Assembly (NCBI GenBank): GCA_938003835.1
Contig: CALKXJ010000001.1
Coordinates: 62,001-126,000, forward strand
From: an uncultured Bryobacteraceae bacterium
GTDB lineage: Bacteria > Acidobacteriota > Terriglobia > Bryobacterales > Bryobacteraceae
Direction of reading: 5' to 3'
DNA length: 64,000 bases
Shown one piece after another: positions 9,714 through 18,261 of this stretch. Every line of letters begins with the position of its first letter. Within the stretch, counting starts at the first letter, position 1. A model generated the notes under the pieces. That model was not told where the DNA came from. It worked only from the letters and a program-made list of their open reading frames with translations, and searched no databases. Made by a program: the position numbers and the translations under genes.

Positions 9714-10697
9714 GTGAGAAGCGTGTTAGTGTGCCTGATGATGGTGGTTGCGGCAAGCGGCTCCGAGCAGGGCTGGTATCCGCACGAGGGCGGGCTGCTC
9801 AAATACCGTGTCCAGATCCGATTCGGCCAGGAGCCGGAGACCATGCCGGAGGGCTGGAGCTTCGGCCGCGTCTCGGCGGTGACGGCCGACAGCCGGGGCG
9901 AAGTCTATGTCTTCCACCGCGGCAAGCGGGCGGACCCGATCGTCGTCTTCGACGCCCAGGGCCGTTATCTGCGCTCCTGGGGCCGGGGCCTGTTCGGCAA
10001 CGCGCATGGCATTCGCGCTGACGCGGAGGACAACATCTGGGTGACCGACAACGGCAATCACCAGGTGATGAAGTTCGACCGTCACGGCAAACTCCTCCTG
10101 GCGCTTGGCGTCAAAGGCCGCCCGGGCGCGGATCGGGAGCATTTCAACCGGCCCACGGACATCGCCTTCGCGCCTTCGGGCGACTTCTATGTCTCCGACG
10201 GCTACGGCAACGCCCGCGTGGTGAAGTTCTCACGCGAGGGACGCTACCTGCTCGAATGGGGGCGGCACGGCGGCGGGCCGGGCGAGTTCAACACGCCCCA
10301 TGCGATCGCGGTGGACAGCCGCGGCCGCGTCTATGTGAGCGACCGGGAAAACAACCGGATCCAGATCTTCGACGCCCAGGGAAAGTTCCTCAAGATGTGG
10401 ACCCATCTGGGCGCCACCCAGGGCCTCTTCCTCACGCCAAAGGACGAGCTCTGGGTGATCACGCACCGCAACAACATCGAAAATCTCACCTACGACACCC
10501 TGGCCGGGCGCATCATGAAGATCGATCTCGAGACCGGCCGCATCCTGGGTTCGATGGAAAGCCCCGGCCACTGGATCCATGTGACGCCCAGGGATGAAAT
10601 CTTCATTGGCAGTCTGACGGGCAACGTCTTCCGCTTCTACCCCGGCTGGCTCGACCGAGGCCTCGGACCGCAGGAGGGCCTCAAGCCGCACAACTGA
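9714..10697 (+). CDS. Exported NHL-repeat beta-propeller protein
   Basis: A 327-residue protein with a short signal peptide (about 1-17) and a propeller of NHL repeats. Successive blades show the pattern VTADSRGEVYVFHR, IRADAEDNIWVTDN, IAFAPSGDFYVSDG and IAVDSRGRVYVSDR, each followed by a V/I-x-x-F/I-D or S element. The fold resembles the lyase domain of peptidylglycine alpha-amidating enzymes, and related bacterial proteins are common in Solibacter-like genomes, but no enzymatic function can be assigned. GTG start with GGGAGG upstream. The epimerase gene follows after 4 bases, so the two are probably cotranscribed. Confidence 0.8.
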   Translation: MRSVLVCLMMVVAASGSEQGWYPHEGGLLKYRVQIRFGQEPETMPEGWSFGRVSAVTADSRGEVYVFHRGKRADPIVVFDAQGRYLRSWGRGLFGNAHGIRADAEDNIWVTDNGNHQVMKFDRHGKLLLALGVKGRPGADREHFNRPTDIAFAPSGDFYVSDGYGNARVVKFSREGRYLLEWGRHGGGPGEFNTPHAIAVDSRGRVYVSDRENNRIQIFDAQGKFLKMWTHLGATQGLFLTPKDELWVITHRNNIENLTYDTLAGRIMKIDLETGRILGSMESPGHWIHVTPRDEIFIGSLTGNVFRFYPGWLDRGLGPQEGLKPHN

Positions 10698-10701
10698 GCG
10701 C

Positions 10702-11694
10702 GTGATGCGAGCACTGGTCACCGGCGGCACCGGCTTCGTGGGCGGCGCCATCGTGCGCGAACTGGTGCGCCGTGGCGAGCAGGTGCGCGTTCTGGCGCGT
10801 GCTTCGAGTCGGACGGAGCACCTGGAGCGCCTCGGCGTCGAGATCGCCCGGGGGGACATCCTCGATGCGGCCTCCCTCCGCGCGGCAATCGACGGCTGCG
10901 AGCGCATCTTTCACGCGGCAGCGGTTTATGAATTCGGCCTGCGCGACGAAAGCGCGCTGATGCGCACGGAGATCGATGGAACGCGCAACGTGCTCGAGGC
11001 GGCGCTCGAGGCCGGCGTGGAGAAGGTGGTCTACACCAGCACGGGCCTGGTGGTCGGCGAGCGGCGGGGCGAGGTGGGCGATGAGCAGACCCGGCACCGG
11101 GGCTACTTCCTCACCCGCTACGAGCGGGCCAAATACGAGGCCGAGCAGGTGGCGCTCAGCTATCTGGCGCGCGGCCTGCCGGTCGTGTTCATCAAGCCGG
11201 CGGCCGTGCTGGGTCCGGGAGACCTCAAGCCCACGGGCCGGTCGATACTCGCCGCGGCGAGGAGCCGGCTGCCGGGGCTGTTTCCCGGCGTGCTCACCGT
11301 GGTGGATGTGGAGGAGGTGGCGGCGGCGCATCTGGCGGCGGCCGATCGAAGCGCCGGCGAGCACTACATCGTGGCCGGGCACATCGTTTCGGCGGCCGAG
11401 GTGCTGGGCGCGGCCTCGGAGCTCGCCGGCGTGCGCCCGCCGCCCGTCGTTCCGGTGGCGGCCGCGCGCGCCTACGCTGCTCTGGCCGAGCTCTGGGCGG
11501 GCCTCACGGGCAAACCGCCGCTTCTGGCGCGCGAGACGGTGCGCCTGCTGGCGCATGGGTTTCGCGTGAGCGGGGCCAAGGCCGCCCGCGAGCTCGGCAT
11601 TCGCTACCGGCCGTGGCGGGAGAGCCTCCACCGGGCGCTCGTCTGGTACTGGGAGCAGGGGCTGCTCGAGCGGCGGCCGATGGCGCCGGGATAG
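10702..11694 (+). CDS. NAD-dependent epimerase/dehydratase (HpnA-like extended SDR)
   Basis: An extended short-chain dehydrogenase of 330 residues. The nucleotide motif TGGTGFVG is at residues 7-14, an acidic residue follows the second strand region (GDILDAASL), and the active-site YERAK (YxxxK) follows the VYTSTG strand. It most resembles dihydroflavonol-4-reductase-like proteins and the hopanoid-associated sugar epimerase HpnA, but no hopanoid genes are nearby, so the name is a family label only. It starts GTG-ATG just after the NHL stop codon; either codon may initiate. Confidence 0.82.
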   Translation: MMRALVTGGTGFVGGAIVRELVRRGEQVRVLARASSRTEHLERLGVEIARGDILDAASLRAAIDGCERIFHAAAVYEFGLRDESALMRTEIDGTRNVLEAALEAGVEKVVYTSTGLVVGERRGEVGDEQTRHRGYFLTRYERAKYEAEQVALSYLARGLPVVFIKPAAVLGPGDLKPTGRSILAAARSRLPGLFPGVLTVVDVEEVAAAHLAAADRSAGEHYIVAGHIVSAAEVLGAASELAGVRPPPVVPVAAARAYAALAELWAGLTGKPPLLARETVRLLAHGFRVSGAKAARELGIRYRPWRESLHRALVWYWEQGLLERRPMAPG

Positions 11695-11735
11695 GCTTTC
11701 GCACGGCGGCGCGAAGGCGGTTTCGCCCGTCGCCC

Positions 11736-12965
11736 CTAAAAGCTCCTCCAGTAGCCCCGGTAGGAGTCGCGCTCCGGGATCGGCAGGCGCGCCTCCACGG
11801 GGAGCAGCACGGGGAACGTCGCGTGCGGCTCGGTCTGATACCAGTAGGCCACCGAGGAGTAGTCGCTTGCGTGCACGTTGGCGTGGCCGTGTTCAATGGT
11901 CACCTTGATCGACCGGGTGAACATCACCGGATCCTCGATGTGGAAGCGGAACATGGTCCACTTGCCGGAGTAAGGGGCGGGGCCTTCGGTGGGTCCGGCT
12001 AACGAGACGCCGTGATAGGGCATCGAGTTGTGCCCGCCGGGATAGCCCCAGGCGGCGCAGAAATAATCCTCCGTGCCCGTGCCGATGAGCGAAGGCATCT
12101 CCTCGCCGTCGATGAAGATCATATCGTCGCCCTCGCCGAACCAGCCGAAGTTGGGAATCGGGTTGATGTGATCCACAGAGAGGACGCAGCCGACATAGTG
12201 GCCGCGCCCGGCGGCTTCGAGAATGACATAATTTCCCTTGCCATCCAGGTTCACCAGTTCGTTCGTCTTGGCGAAATCCTGCTTGCCGGCGCCCAGGTCG
12301 ATGCTCGAAGGCGTGGGGTTGGACCGCCGCCACTGGGCGTGGAAGCGGAGCGCGTTGTCGGGCAGCGCGCGGTATTCCTCATAGTCGACGTAGTAATAAA
12401 GCGAGCGCACCGGCTGCTTGCCCTGATTCTCCACCGTGAGCCGGGCGCTCCTGGCGAACGGCATGGGGAAGAAGCAGTTCATGGCGGCGCGGTTACCGGC
12501 CTGCGCGCCCCCGCCGGTCACCATGTTAAGCGGCAGAGACCAGTAGTTGGACACGCGGGCATGGCCGACGCCGAAGAAGTCGCCGACGGGCGTTTCGATG
12601 CTCGGCGAGGTCTCGCCGTCCCAGAAGGCGCGCAGCACGAGCCGGCGCAGGTAGTCCGGCTCGTCGTCGGCAATGGTGATCCAGATATGGCGGATCACGC
12701 CAGCGCCGGAGATGTCGGCGATGACGGCGGTCTGGCCGGGCTCGACGCCGACGCGGTCGGCGTTGCGGCCGCTGCGGTCCCAACTCGAGGAACGCCGGCG
12801 GCGGCCGTCGCGCGCCAGGAAAAGCTGGCCGAGCCCGCTCGGCAGGCCGCCAAGTCCCGGATGGGCGCCGGCTTGCGCGGCCGCCTGCGCGGGCGCCAGC
12901 GCGAGGCCGGCCAGCGGTGTGCCGCTCAGAATGCGCTTGAGAAACTGTCTGCGGAAAGTCGGCAT
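11736..12965 (-). CDS. Exported DUF2961 / GH172-like glycosidase
   Basis: A 409-residue exported protein with a Tat-like leader (RRQFLKRILSG, then a hydrophobic stretch to about 30). The DUF2961 core includes GEGDDMIFIDG (277-287) and the hallmark GTGTEDYF (295-302). GH172 enzymes use two glutamates about 21 residues apart; here E278 and E299 have that spacing. Known members act on fructofuranose or arabinofuranose linkages. Substrate here unknown, as no dedicated transporter is adjacent. A GGAAGGAG Shine-Dalgarno sequence precedes the ATG, with an extended -10 further upstream at 12990. Confidence 0.82.
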   Translation of the reverse strand: MPTFRRQFLKRILSGTPLAGLALAPAQAAAQAGAHPGLGGLPSGLGQLFLARDGRRRRSSSWDRSGRNADRVGVEPGQTAVIADISGAGVIRHIWITIADDEPDYLRRLVLRAFWDGETSPSIETPVGDFFGVGHARVSNYWSLPLNMVTGGGAQAGNRAAMNCFFPMPFARSARLTVENQGKQPVRSLYYYVDYEEYRALPDNALRFHAQWRRSNPTPSSIDLGAGKQDFAKTNELVNLDGKGNYVILEAAGRGHYVGCVLSVDHINPIPNFGWFGEGDDMIFIDGEEMPSLIGTGTEDYFCAAWGYPGGHNSMPYHGVSLAGPTEGPAPYSGKWTMFRFHIEDPVMFTRSIKVTIEHGHANVHASDYSSVAYWYQTEPHATFPVLLPVEARLPIPERDSYRGYWRSF

Positions 12966-12989
12966 ACAATGGTCTCCTTCCTCGGATGA

Positions 12990-12998
12990 AGTCTATCA
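12990..12998 (-). promoter_or_regulatory. Extended -10 (TGaTAGACT) for the DUF2961 gene
   Basis: On the minus strand TG-A-TAGACT lies 24 bases before the ATG at 12965, with GGAAGGAG between. Four of six hexamer positions match consensus plus the TG extension. Motif-based inference. Confidence 0.4.
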
Positions 12999-13023
12999 TC
13001 GACGGGCGGTGAGCCAGGCGACT

Positions 13024-13389
13024 ATGAGCAAGGTGAACTTCAAGATCGGAGAGATTGTTGTCGAGTCGGAATGGCGCGATACGCCGACGGCGCGCGCCAT
13101 TCTGGAGGCGCTGCCAATCGAGTCCGCCGGCAGCTACTGGGGCGGCGAGTTTTACTTCGAAGTGCCGGTGGCGGCGGCGCTCGAGCCGGACGCGACGGAA
13201 GTGGTCGAACCGGGCACGGTGGCCTACTGGCCGGCGGGCAACTGCCTGTGCCTGTTCTGGGGACCGACGCCGGCCAGCAAGGGCAAGGAGTGCCGCGCCG
13301 CTAGCGCCGTCAACCTCGTCGGGCGCGTGCTCAATCCGGAGGTGTTGCCGAAGCTGCGCGGCCGCCGGGTGCGGGTGGAGGCGGGCTGA
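13024..13389 (+). CDS. Cyclophilin-like fold protein (TM1367/DUF369 type)
   Basis: A 121-residue cytoplasmic protein starting MSKVNFKIGEIVVESEW, with the pattern TPTARAILEALPIES, GGEFYFEVP and the sequence YWPAGNCLCLFWGPTPAS, characteristic of the small cyclophilin-like family that includes Thermotoga TM1367. Members have a cyclophilin-like barrel without proven isomerase activity. An in-frame GTG at 13009 is an alternative start. The 3' end overlaps the convergent lipocalin-like gene by 59 bp, so the terminal residues of both proteins are encoded by opposite strands of the same DNA. Confidence 0.75.
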   Translation: MSKVNFKIGEIVVESEWRDTPTARAILEALPIESAGSYWGGEFYFEVPVAAALEPDATEVVEPGTVAYWPAGNCLCLFWGPTPASKGKECRAASAVNLVGRVLNPEVLPKLRGRRVRVEAG

Positions 13390-14452
13390 GGCGCACCGGC
13401 CGGTCGTAGCCGGTCATCTCCAGGTATCCGCGGCCGGTGACCGGCCCGCCCCGGAGCCGGCCGCGATAGTCCATCGCGCCCTCCCAATAGGACGGCAGGA
13501 GAACCTTCGAGCCGGCCAGCTCCTGCGATGCCAGCGGCGTCGCTGCCTCGAGCTCGAGCTCGAGCGCGGGGACTTGGATACGCCAGCGGATCGGGTAGAG
13601 TGCGCCGGTGGCGGGGCTCTTCCATCTGGTGAGCGGCTCCAGGCGAAAGTCGCCCGCTTCGAGATGCCGGCTCCGGCCGGAGACCTCCACCAGGGTTCCG
13701 TGAGAGAAGGGATCGACGGCCCCGCCGGCGCGGCGAATCTGCACCAGCATGAGCTCGGTGTCGTTGTCGAGCTGGATGGAGAACCAGTCCCAGCCGAGCT
13801 GCTCGTCCGAGAGCTGGTTGGTGAAGAATTCATGGTCCATCCAGGCCGTGCCGGCGAGCGCGAAGCGCTCGCCCGCGTAGGAGAGGGTGCCCGTGGCGCT
13901 GAGGCGCGTGAAGGAGATGTAGTGCGAGGCGCGGCCCTCGCCCGCTCCCTTGCGGCTGGTGCCATCGCGGCCGTGAATGACGGGAGGTTTCTGAGGGACG
14001 ACTTCCAGGCGGAGCATGAACTCCTCGGTGACGGCCTCAAGCTGCATGCGCTCGCCCCGCCAGCACACCTGCCAGTTGCCGTTCCAGACGCACCCCGTGG
14101 CGGCATCGGCGCCGGCCAGGCCCGGCCCGGTGCGGTTGATCCGCTCGCGCCAAAGGAAGCGGCCCTTCTCGATATCGCTTAGGGCCGCATGCGCCATCCA
14201 CAGGTCCCTTACGCTCCAGGGGGATGCCGAGGCGGCCTCGGGCGCTACGGCGTGCCGGAAGAAGGTCAGTTCGAAACCGAAGCGCCGGCCGGAGGCGGCG
14301 CTCAGGTTTCCGGTGAAGTACCACCACTCGGTCTGAAATTCGGGATGGGCGAAGTGATCCTGCGGGAAGCGGTATTCATAGCCCGGCTTCGCCAGACGGA
14401 ATTCGGCAGCGGGCAGGCTGAGCGCGGCAACGAGCACGGCGAGTGCTTTCAT
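13331..14452 (-). CDS. AttH/CrtC-like lipocalin-domain protein of an ABC system
   Basis: A 373-residue exported protein (signal about 1-16, MKALAVLVAALSLPAAEF). It shows family features of the AttH/hydroxyneurosporene-synthase-like double lipocalin fold: FPQDHFAHPEFQTEWWYFTG (29-48), AWMDHEFF and GWDWFSIQLDN. Such proteins are typically encoded next to an ATPase and FtsX-type permease, as here; the exported lipophilic substrate is unknown. The ATG overlaps the permease stop by 4 bases. The tail after the GYLEMTGYDRPVRL region is Pro/Ala-rich and lies in the 59-bp overlap with the convergent cyclophilin-like gene, perhaps a stop-codon read-on extension. Confidence 0.82.
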   Translation of the reverse strand: MKALAVLVAALSLPAAEFRLAKPGYEYRFPQDHFAHPEFQTEWWYFTGNLSAASGRRFGFELTFFRHAVAPEAASASPWSVRDLWMAHAALSDIEKGRFLWRERINRTGPGLAGADAATGCVWNGNWQVCWRGERMQLEAVTEEFMLRLEVVPQKPPVIHGRDGTSRKGAGEGRASHYISFTRLSATGTLSYAGERFALAGTAWMDHEFFTNQLSDEQLGWDWFSIQLDNDTELMLVQIRRAGGAVDPFSHGTLVEVSGRSRHLEAGDFRLEPLTRWKSPATGALYPIRWRIQVPALELELEAATPLASQELAGSKVLLPSYWEGAMDYRGRLRGGPVTGRGYLEMTGYDRPVRLSPPPPAPGGRAASATPPD

Positions 14453-16953
14453 TCTTCGTGGATCACCTCGATGGGGTTGAGCCTCTGGGCCAAGCGCGCC
14501 GGGTAGAGCGCCGCCAGAAGCGTCGCCAGGTAGACGAGGCCAAGCGCCGCGGCGAGCAGGCCCGCGGGCCAGTGCAATTGAATCGTCCAGCCGAATGACT
14601 GCTTGTTGATGACGAAGATGAGGATCAGGGCGAGCAGCAGGCCGAGCGCGCTTCCGGCCACGAGAGCCAGTAGCCCGAGCGCCGCCGCTTCCCCAACCAG
14701 CAGCCGCCGGATCTGAGTGCCGGCCGCGCCGAGGAAGCGCAACAGAGCCAGTTCCCGCCGCCGGTCGATTACCAGAGCCAGCAGCGCACCGGCCATGCCG
14801 ATGACGGCCACCGAGAGCGCGATCGCCTCGAGCGCCCAGGTGATGGCGAAGGTACGATCGAAGATTCTCAAGGCCTCTTCGCGCAGCTCGGCGTTCGAAA
14901 TCAGGCGGACTTCGCGGCCGGCGCAGGCCCGCTCGATGGCAGCGCGGGCAGAGGTTCGGTCGGCGCCCGCTTGGAGATAGAGGGCAAGGCTGGTGGGCGC
15001 CGGATCGGGCAGATATCCGAGCAGGACGTCGCGGTCCACGACGATGTAGCCGCGTTCGTTGCTGTAGTCAGTGTAGATGCCGAGCAGCTCGAACTCCGCG
15101 GCGCGCCCGGCGAGCGGCAGGCGCAGGATGTCTCCGGGCCGGAGGCCGTGTTTGGACGCGAAGGGTTCGCTGGCGATGGCGTAATTCCCCGTTCCGAGAC
15201 GCTCGAGGATCGCCTCCCGGTCCTGCCCGCCGAGAAAACGCAGCTTGCCCCAGCGGCGCGCCAGATCGGTCTCGACGGCCGCCAGATACGCGGGCAGGCC
15301 ATTGAAGCTGATGTCGTAGGCGCGGAAGCGCTCCACTTCGGCGATCTCGTCGAGGCGGGCCAGCTCGGCGGCCAGGGCCGGATCGAGCGTGGCATCGCGC
15401 TCGGCGCCGGTGGCCGCCTCCGGTTGCAGATAGAAGTCGGCGGCGAGCTGCTGCTCGAGCCACAAGGATACCGTTTCGCGGAAGCTGCCGATCAGGATGC
15501 CGACAGCGATCACCATGGCGGCGGCGGTGGCGAGCGCGCCGGCGAGCACCGCGCTGCGGCCGAGCGAGGCGCGCAGGCCGCGCAAGGCGATGAGCGTCTC
15601 GACGCCGGCCAGGCGGGCAAGATTCAGCCGCGCTACGGCGTCGATCAGCGCGGGCATGGCAAGCGCCATGGCGGCAATCAGCAGCACGGCCGCGAGATAC
15701 CCGAGGACCGGCTTGCCGCCGAGAGGCGGCCCGAGGCTGGCCAGACCGGCCGCGGAAGCCAGCGCGAGCGTGCCGACGAGATTGCGCCGGACGGCCAGGC
15801 GGCGCTCCCAGTGGTAGCGGCCGCGCGCCAGGGCCTCGACCGGGGCGACGCGCGCCGCCTCGATCGCCGGCGCAAGGGCTGAGGCCACCGCGACCAGGAG
15901 GCCAACGGCGAAAGCCAGCCCGATGATGGCGGCATCGAAAGAAAGCGGCGCGGGGCTGCTGGTCGCGTAGAGAGTATCCACGGTGGACGCCATCAGGCGC
16001 AGGGCGCCCTCGGCCATCAGCCGCCCGGCGAGCAGGCCGAGGGCGGCGCCCAGAGCCCCGAACAGAGCGCTCTCGGCCAGGAAGGCTGCCCCCACTTGCC
16101 CTCGCGTGGCGCCGAGCGCCCGCAGAAGGCCGATCTCCGCGCGCCGGCGGAGCACCGAGATGGCGATCGTGTTATAAATCAGAAACGCCCCGACGATGAG
16201 CGCGATGTAGCTCAGCACCCGGAGGTTCCACCGGAACGCCGCCAGCATCTTGCGGTTTTCTTCCGTGCGGGCCCCGGCGGGCCGCAGCAGGACGCCTTCC
16301 GGGAGAGCCTCGCGAAGCCGGGCCTCCACCTTCGGGGAGGCGGACTCCGGCAGCCGCACTTCGATGCGGTCCAGGCGCCCCGGCTTGCGCAGCGCCTCCT
16401 GAGCCGCGCCGATGTCCAGAATCAGCGTGGAGTCGAGGCCGGCGCCCTCGATGAGCCCGCGCACGGTGTATTCGCGCGCCACATCGTGAATCACCAGCCG
16501 GATCGTCTGGCCCGGCTGCGTGGCCACGGCGCGGCCGCACCAGATCGAGTGCGGCTCGCGCAGGGCTTCGAACAGCTCCTGGCCGCGCACCGGGGCCCGC
16601 CCCCCCTCGGCAATCAGGTCCATACCCACCAGCCGGACTGGCGTTCCGGTGGCAGCCAGCCGGCCGGAGCCTTCCACCCGGGGCGCCAGGCTGATGGGAA
16701 CCGGCAGGCGGGCCAGCTTCGCCAGAAGCTCCTCGGGAAGGCCGCCGGCGGCGGTGATCTCGTAGTCGGCTTCGCCCGCCACCGTCTCGAGGGAGGAGCG
16801 AAACGAGCCGGCGGCGGCGCGTCCGGCGCTCTCGATGGCCACCACCACCCCCACGCCGAGCGCCACGGCGAGCAGCGTAAGGGCGGTGCGCAGGGGCTCG
16901 GCCAGCATCGGCCGCACCAGAAGCCGGTAGAAGAGGAGTGCGCGGGCCTTCAC
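14449..16953 (-). CDS. Long FtsX-type ABC transporter permease
   Basis: An 834-residue inner-membrane permease with two FtsX-like halves and about ten membrane spans, the first at residues 22-42 and the last near the C-terminus (LGLVYLATLLAALYPARL). The RRAEIGLLRALGATRGQV and RRELALLRFLGAAGTQIRRL segments after span pairs are the cytoplasmic coupling elements of this class. Large extracytoplasmic regions lie between. Start GTG overlaps the ATPase stop by 4 bases (GTGA), showing coupled translation. This is the YbbP/AttFG type of system, likely extruding or inserting a lipid-like substrate rather than importing nutrients. Confidence 0.88.
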   Translation of the reverse strand: MKARALLFYRLLVRPMLAEPLRTALTLLAVALGVGVVVAIESAGRAAAGSFRSSLETVAGEADYEITAAGGLPEELLAKLARLPVPISLAPRVEGSGRLAATGTPVRLVGMDLIAEGGRAPVRGQELFEALREPHSIWCGRAVATQPGQTIRLVIHDVAREYTVRGLIEGAGLDSTLILDIGAAQEALRKPGRLDRIEVRLPESASPKVEARLREALPEGVLLRPAGARTEENRKMLAAFRWNLRVLSYIALIVGAFLIYNTIAISVLRRRAEIGLLRALGATRGQVGAAFLAESALFGALGAALGLLAGRLMAEGALRLMASTVDTLYATSSPAPLSFDAAIIGLAFAVGLLVAVASALAPAIEAARVAPVEALARGRYHWERRLAVRRNLVGTLALASAAGLASLGPPLGGKPVLGYLAAVLLIAAMALAMPALIDAVARLNLARLAGVETLIALRGLRASLGRSAVLAGALATAAAMVIAVGILIGSFRETVSLWLEQQLAADFYLQPEAATGAERDATLDPALAAELARLDEIAEVERFRAYDISFNGLPAYLAAVETDLARRWGKLRFLGGQDREAILERLGTGNYAIASEPFASKHGLRPGDILRLPLAGRAAEFELLGIYTDYSNERGYIVVDRDVLLGYLPDPAPTSLALYLQAGADRTSARAAIERACAGREVRLISNAELREEALRIFDRTFAITWALEAIALSVAVIGMAGALLALVIDRRRELALLRFLGAAGTQIRRLLVGEAAALGLLALVAGSALGLLLALILIFVINKQSFGWTIQLHWPAGLLAAALGLVYLATLLAALYPARLAQRLNPIEVIHEE

Positions 16954-17636
16954 CGTCGCCCCGTCTCTTCGATCGCCTCGATCCGCCCGTCGCGCAAACG
17001 GATCAGCCGGTGGCAGGCGGCGGCCGCTTCCTGGCTGTGCGTGGCCATCAGGACGGCGGCGCCCTGCTCGGAGGCGATGCGGCCCAACAGGCCGACGATC
17101 GACTCCGCGGTGGCCGAGTCTAGGTTCCCGGTCGGCTCGTCGGCGAGAATCAGGCGCGGAGAGGCGGCGAGAGCGCGAGCGATGGCGACGCGCTGCATCT
17201 GCCCGCCGGAAAGCTGATGCGGGTAGCGGTTCGCCAGATCGGCAAGGCCGACCCAATCCAGCCGCTCGAGCGCGGCCCGGCGCGCGCCGGCCTGGCCGGC
17301 CACCAGCAGCGGCAGCTCGACATTTTCCACGGCCGTCAGGGTCCCGAGAAGCTGGAACGATTGGAAGACGAAGCCGACGCTGGTGCGCCGAAGCCGGGCC
17401 AGGGCGGCGTCATTCAGGCGCCGTGTCGAGACGCCGGCGATCCGGACCTCGCCGGCGGTGGGCTGGTCCATGGCGCCGGCCAGGTTGAGCAGGGTGGTCT
17501 TGCCGCAGCCGCTGCGGCCCACCAGCGCGACGAACTCGCCCGCGTCGACCTCGAGCGAGACGCCGCGCAGCGCCTCGACGGTGACGCCGTCGGTGCGATA
17601 GCTCTTGGAGACCTCTTCGAGTTCGAGCAGGGCCAT
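16950..17636 (-). CDS. LolD/MacB-family ABC transporter ATPase
   Basis: A 228-residue ATPase. Walker A GRSGCGKT (40-47), signature LSGGQMQRVAIARAL and Walker B LILADEPTGNLD are intact, and the GNLD extension is the mark of the LolD/MacB/YbbA group that works with FtsX-type permeases. It is the first gene of a three-gene minus-strand unit with the long permease (4-base overlap) and the AttH-like protein. The 122-bp gap to coaD on the other strand must hold its promoter; I see no convincing minus-strand -10 there. Confidence 0.93.
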   Translation of the reverse strand: MALLELEEVSKSYRTDGVTVEALRGVSLEVDAGEFVALVGRSGCGKTTLLNLAGAMDQPTAGEVRIAGVSTRRLNDAALARLRRTSVGFVFQSFQLLGTLTAVENVELPLLVAGQAGARRAALERLDWVGLADLANRYPHQLSGGQMQRVAIARALAASPRLILADEPTGNLDSATAESIVGLLGRIASEQGAAVLMATHSQEAAAACHRLIRLRDGRIEAIEETGRR

Positions 17637-17712
17637 CGTGCTTCTGAATTAACGGATGCCGCCCTCTGCGGCCCGGGTGCGCCGAGTTGCCTCACCCGAG
17701 GTGTTTCGGCTC

Positions 17713-17721
17713 TGATACAAT
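17713..17721 (+). promoter_or_regulatory. Extended -10 (TGaTACAAT) for coaD
   Basis: TG-A-TACAAT, a five-of-six -10 hexamer with the TG extension, lies 37 bases before the TTG start of coaD. No good -35 is visible, as often with extended -10 promoters. Likely drives coaD, the aminotransferase and the isomerase gene. Confidence 0.5.
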
Positions 17722-17758
17722 CTGACTTACCTCCCGCAAGGACGGTGCGAGAAGCAAG

Positions 17759-18259
17759 TTGGGCAGAGCGGCGGGCGAGGTCATCGCCATCTATCCTGGT
17801 TCCTTCGATCCGTTCACCAACGGTCATCTCGATCTCATTGAGCGCTCCACCCATCTGTTCGACAAGCTGATCGTTGCCGTCCTGCGGAACGAGGAGAAAC
17901 GGCCGCTGTTCAGTGTCGAAGAACGCCAGGCGATGCTCCGGGAGGTCCTCGCCGGCTACCCGAACGTCGAGGTGGACGCCTTCGACGGGCTTCTCGTCGA
18001 TTTCGCCGCACGCAAGGGGGCGTCGGTCATCCTGCGCGGCATCCGGGCGATCTCCGATTATGAGTACGAGCTGCAAATGGCGCTGATGAACCGGCGCCTG
18101 CACCCGGAGATCGAGACGGTGTTTCTGCTGGCGAGCGAGGCCTACTCGTTCATCAGCTCGCGTTTGGTGAAGGAGGTGGCGGCGCTGGGCGGGAACGTCT
18201 CCGGCCTGGTCCCGGCAGTCGTCGAGCAGCGGCTGAAACGGAAGTTTCAAGGAGCATAA
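17759..18259 (+). CDS. coaD: Phosphopantetheine adenylyltransferase
   Basis: Fourth step of coenzyme A synthesis: joins 4'-phosphopantetheine and ATP to give dephospho-CoA. 166 residues, usual length. YPGSFDPFTNGH carries the nucleotidyltransferase TxGH motif (T20-H23), and the C-terminal ISSRLVKE signature is present. The only in-frame initiator before the motif is a TTG; an in-frame stop at 17723 excludes anything farther upstream. The following gene starts 3 bases after the stop with an AAGGAG inside the coaD 3' end, so both are cotranscribed. Confidence 0.96.
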   Translation: MGRAAGEVIAIYPGSFDPFTNGHLDLIERSTHLFDKLIVAVLRNEEKRPLFSVEERQAMLREVLAGYPNVEVDAFDGLLVDFAARKGASVILRGIRAISDYEYELQMALMNRRLHPEIETVFLLASEAYSFISSRLVKEVAALGGNVSGLVPAVVEQRLKRKFQGA

Positions 18260-18261
18260 CT

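Noticed and set aside
11695-11735. Possible terminator between the epimerase and the GH172-like gene
   Set aside because: The GC-rich stretch has only an imperfect stem (GGCGCGAA / TTTCGCC) and no T-run, so I do not list it.
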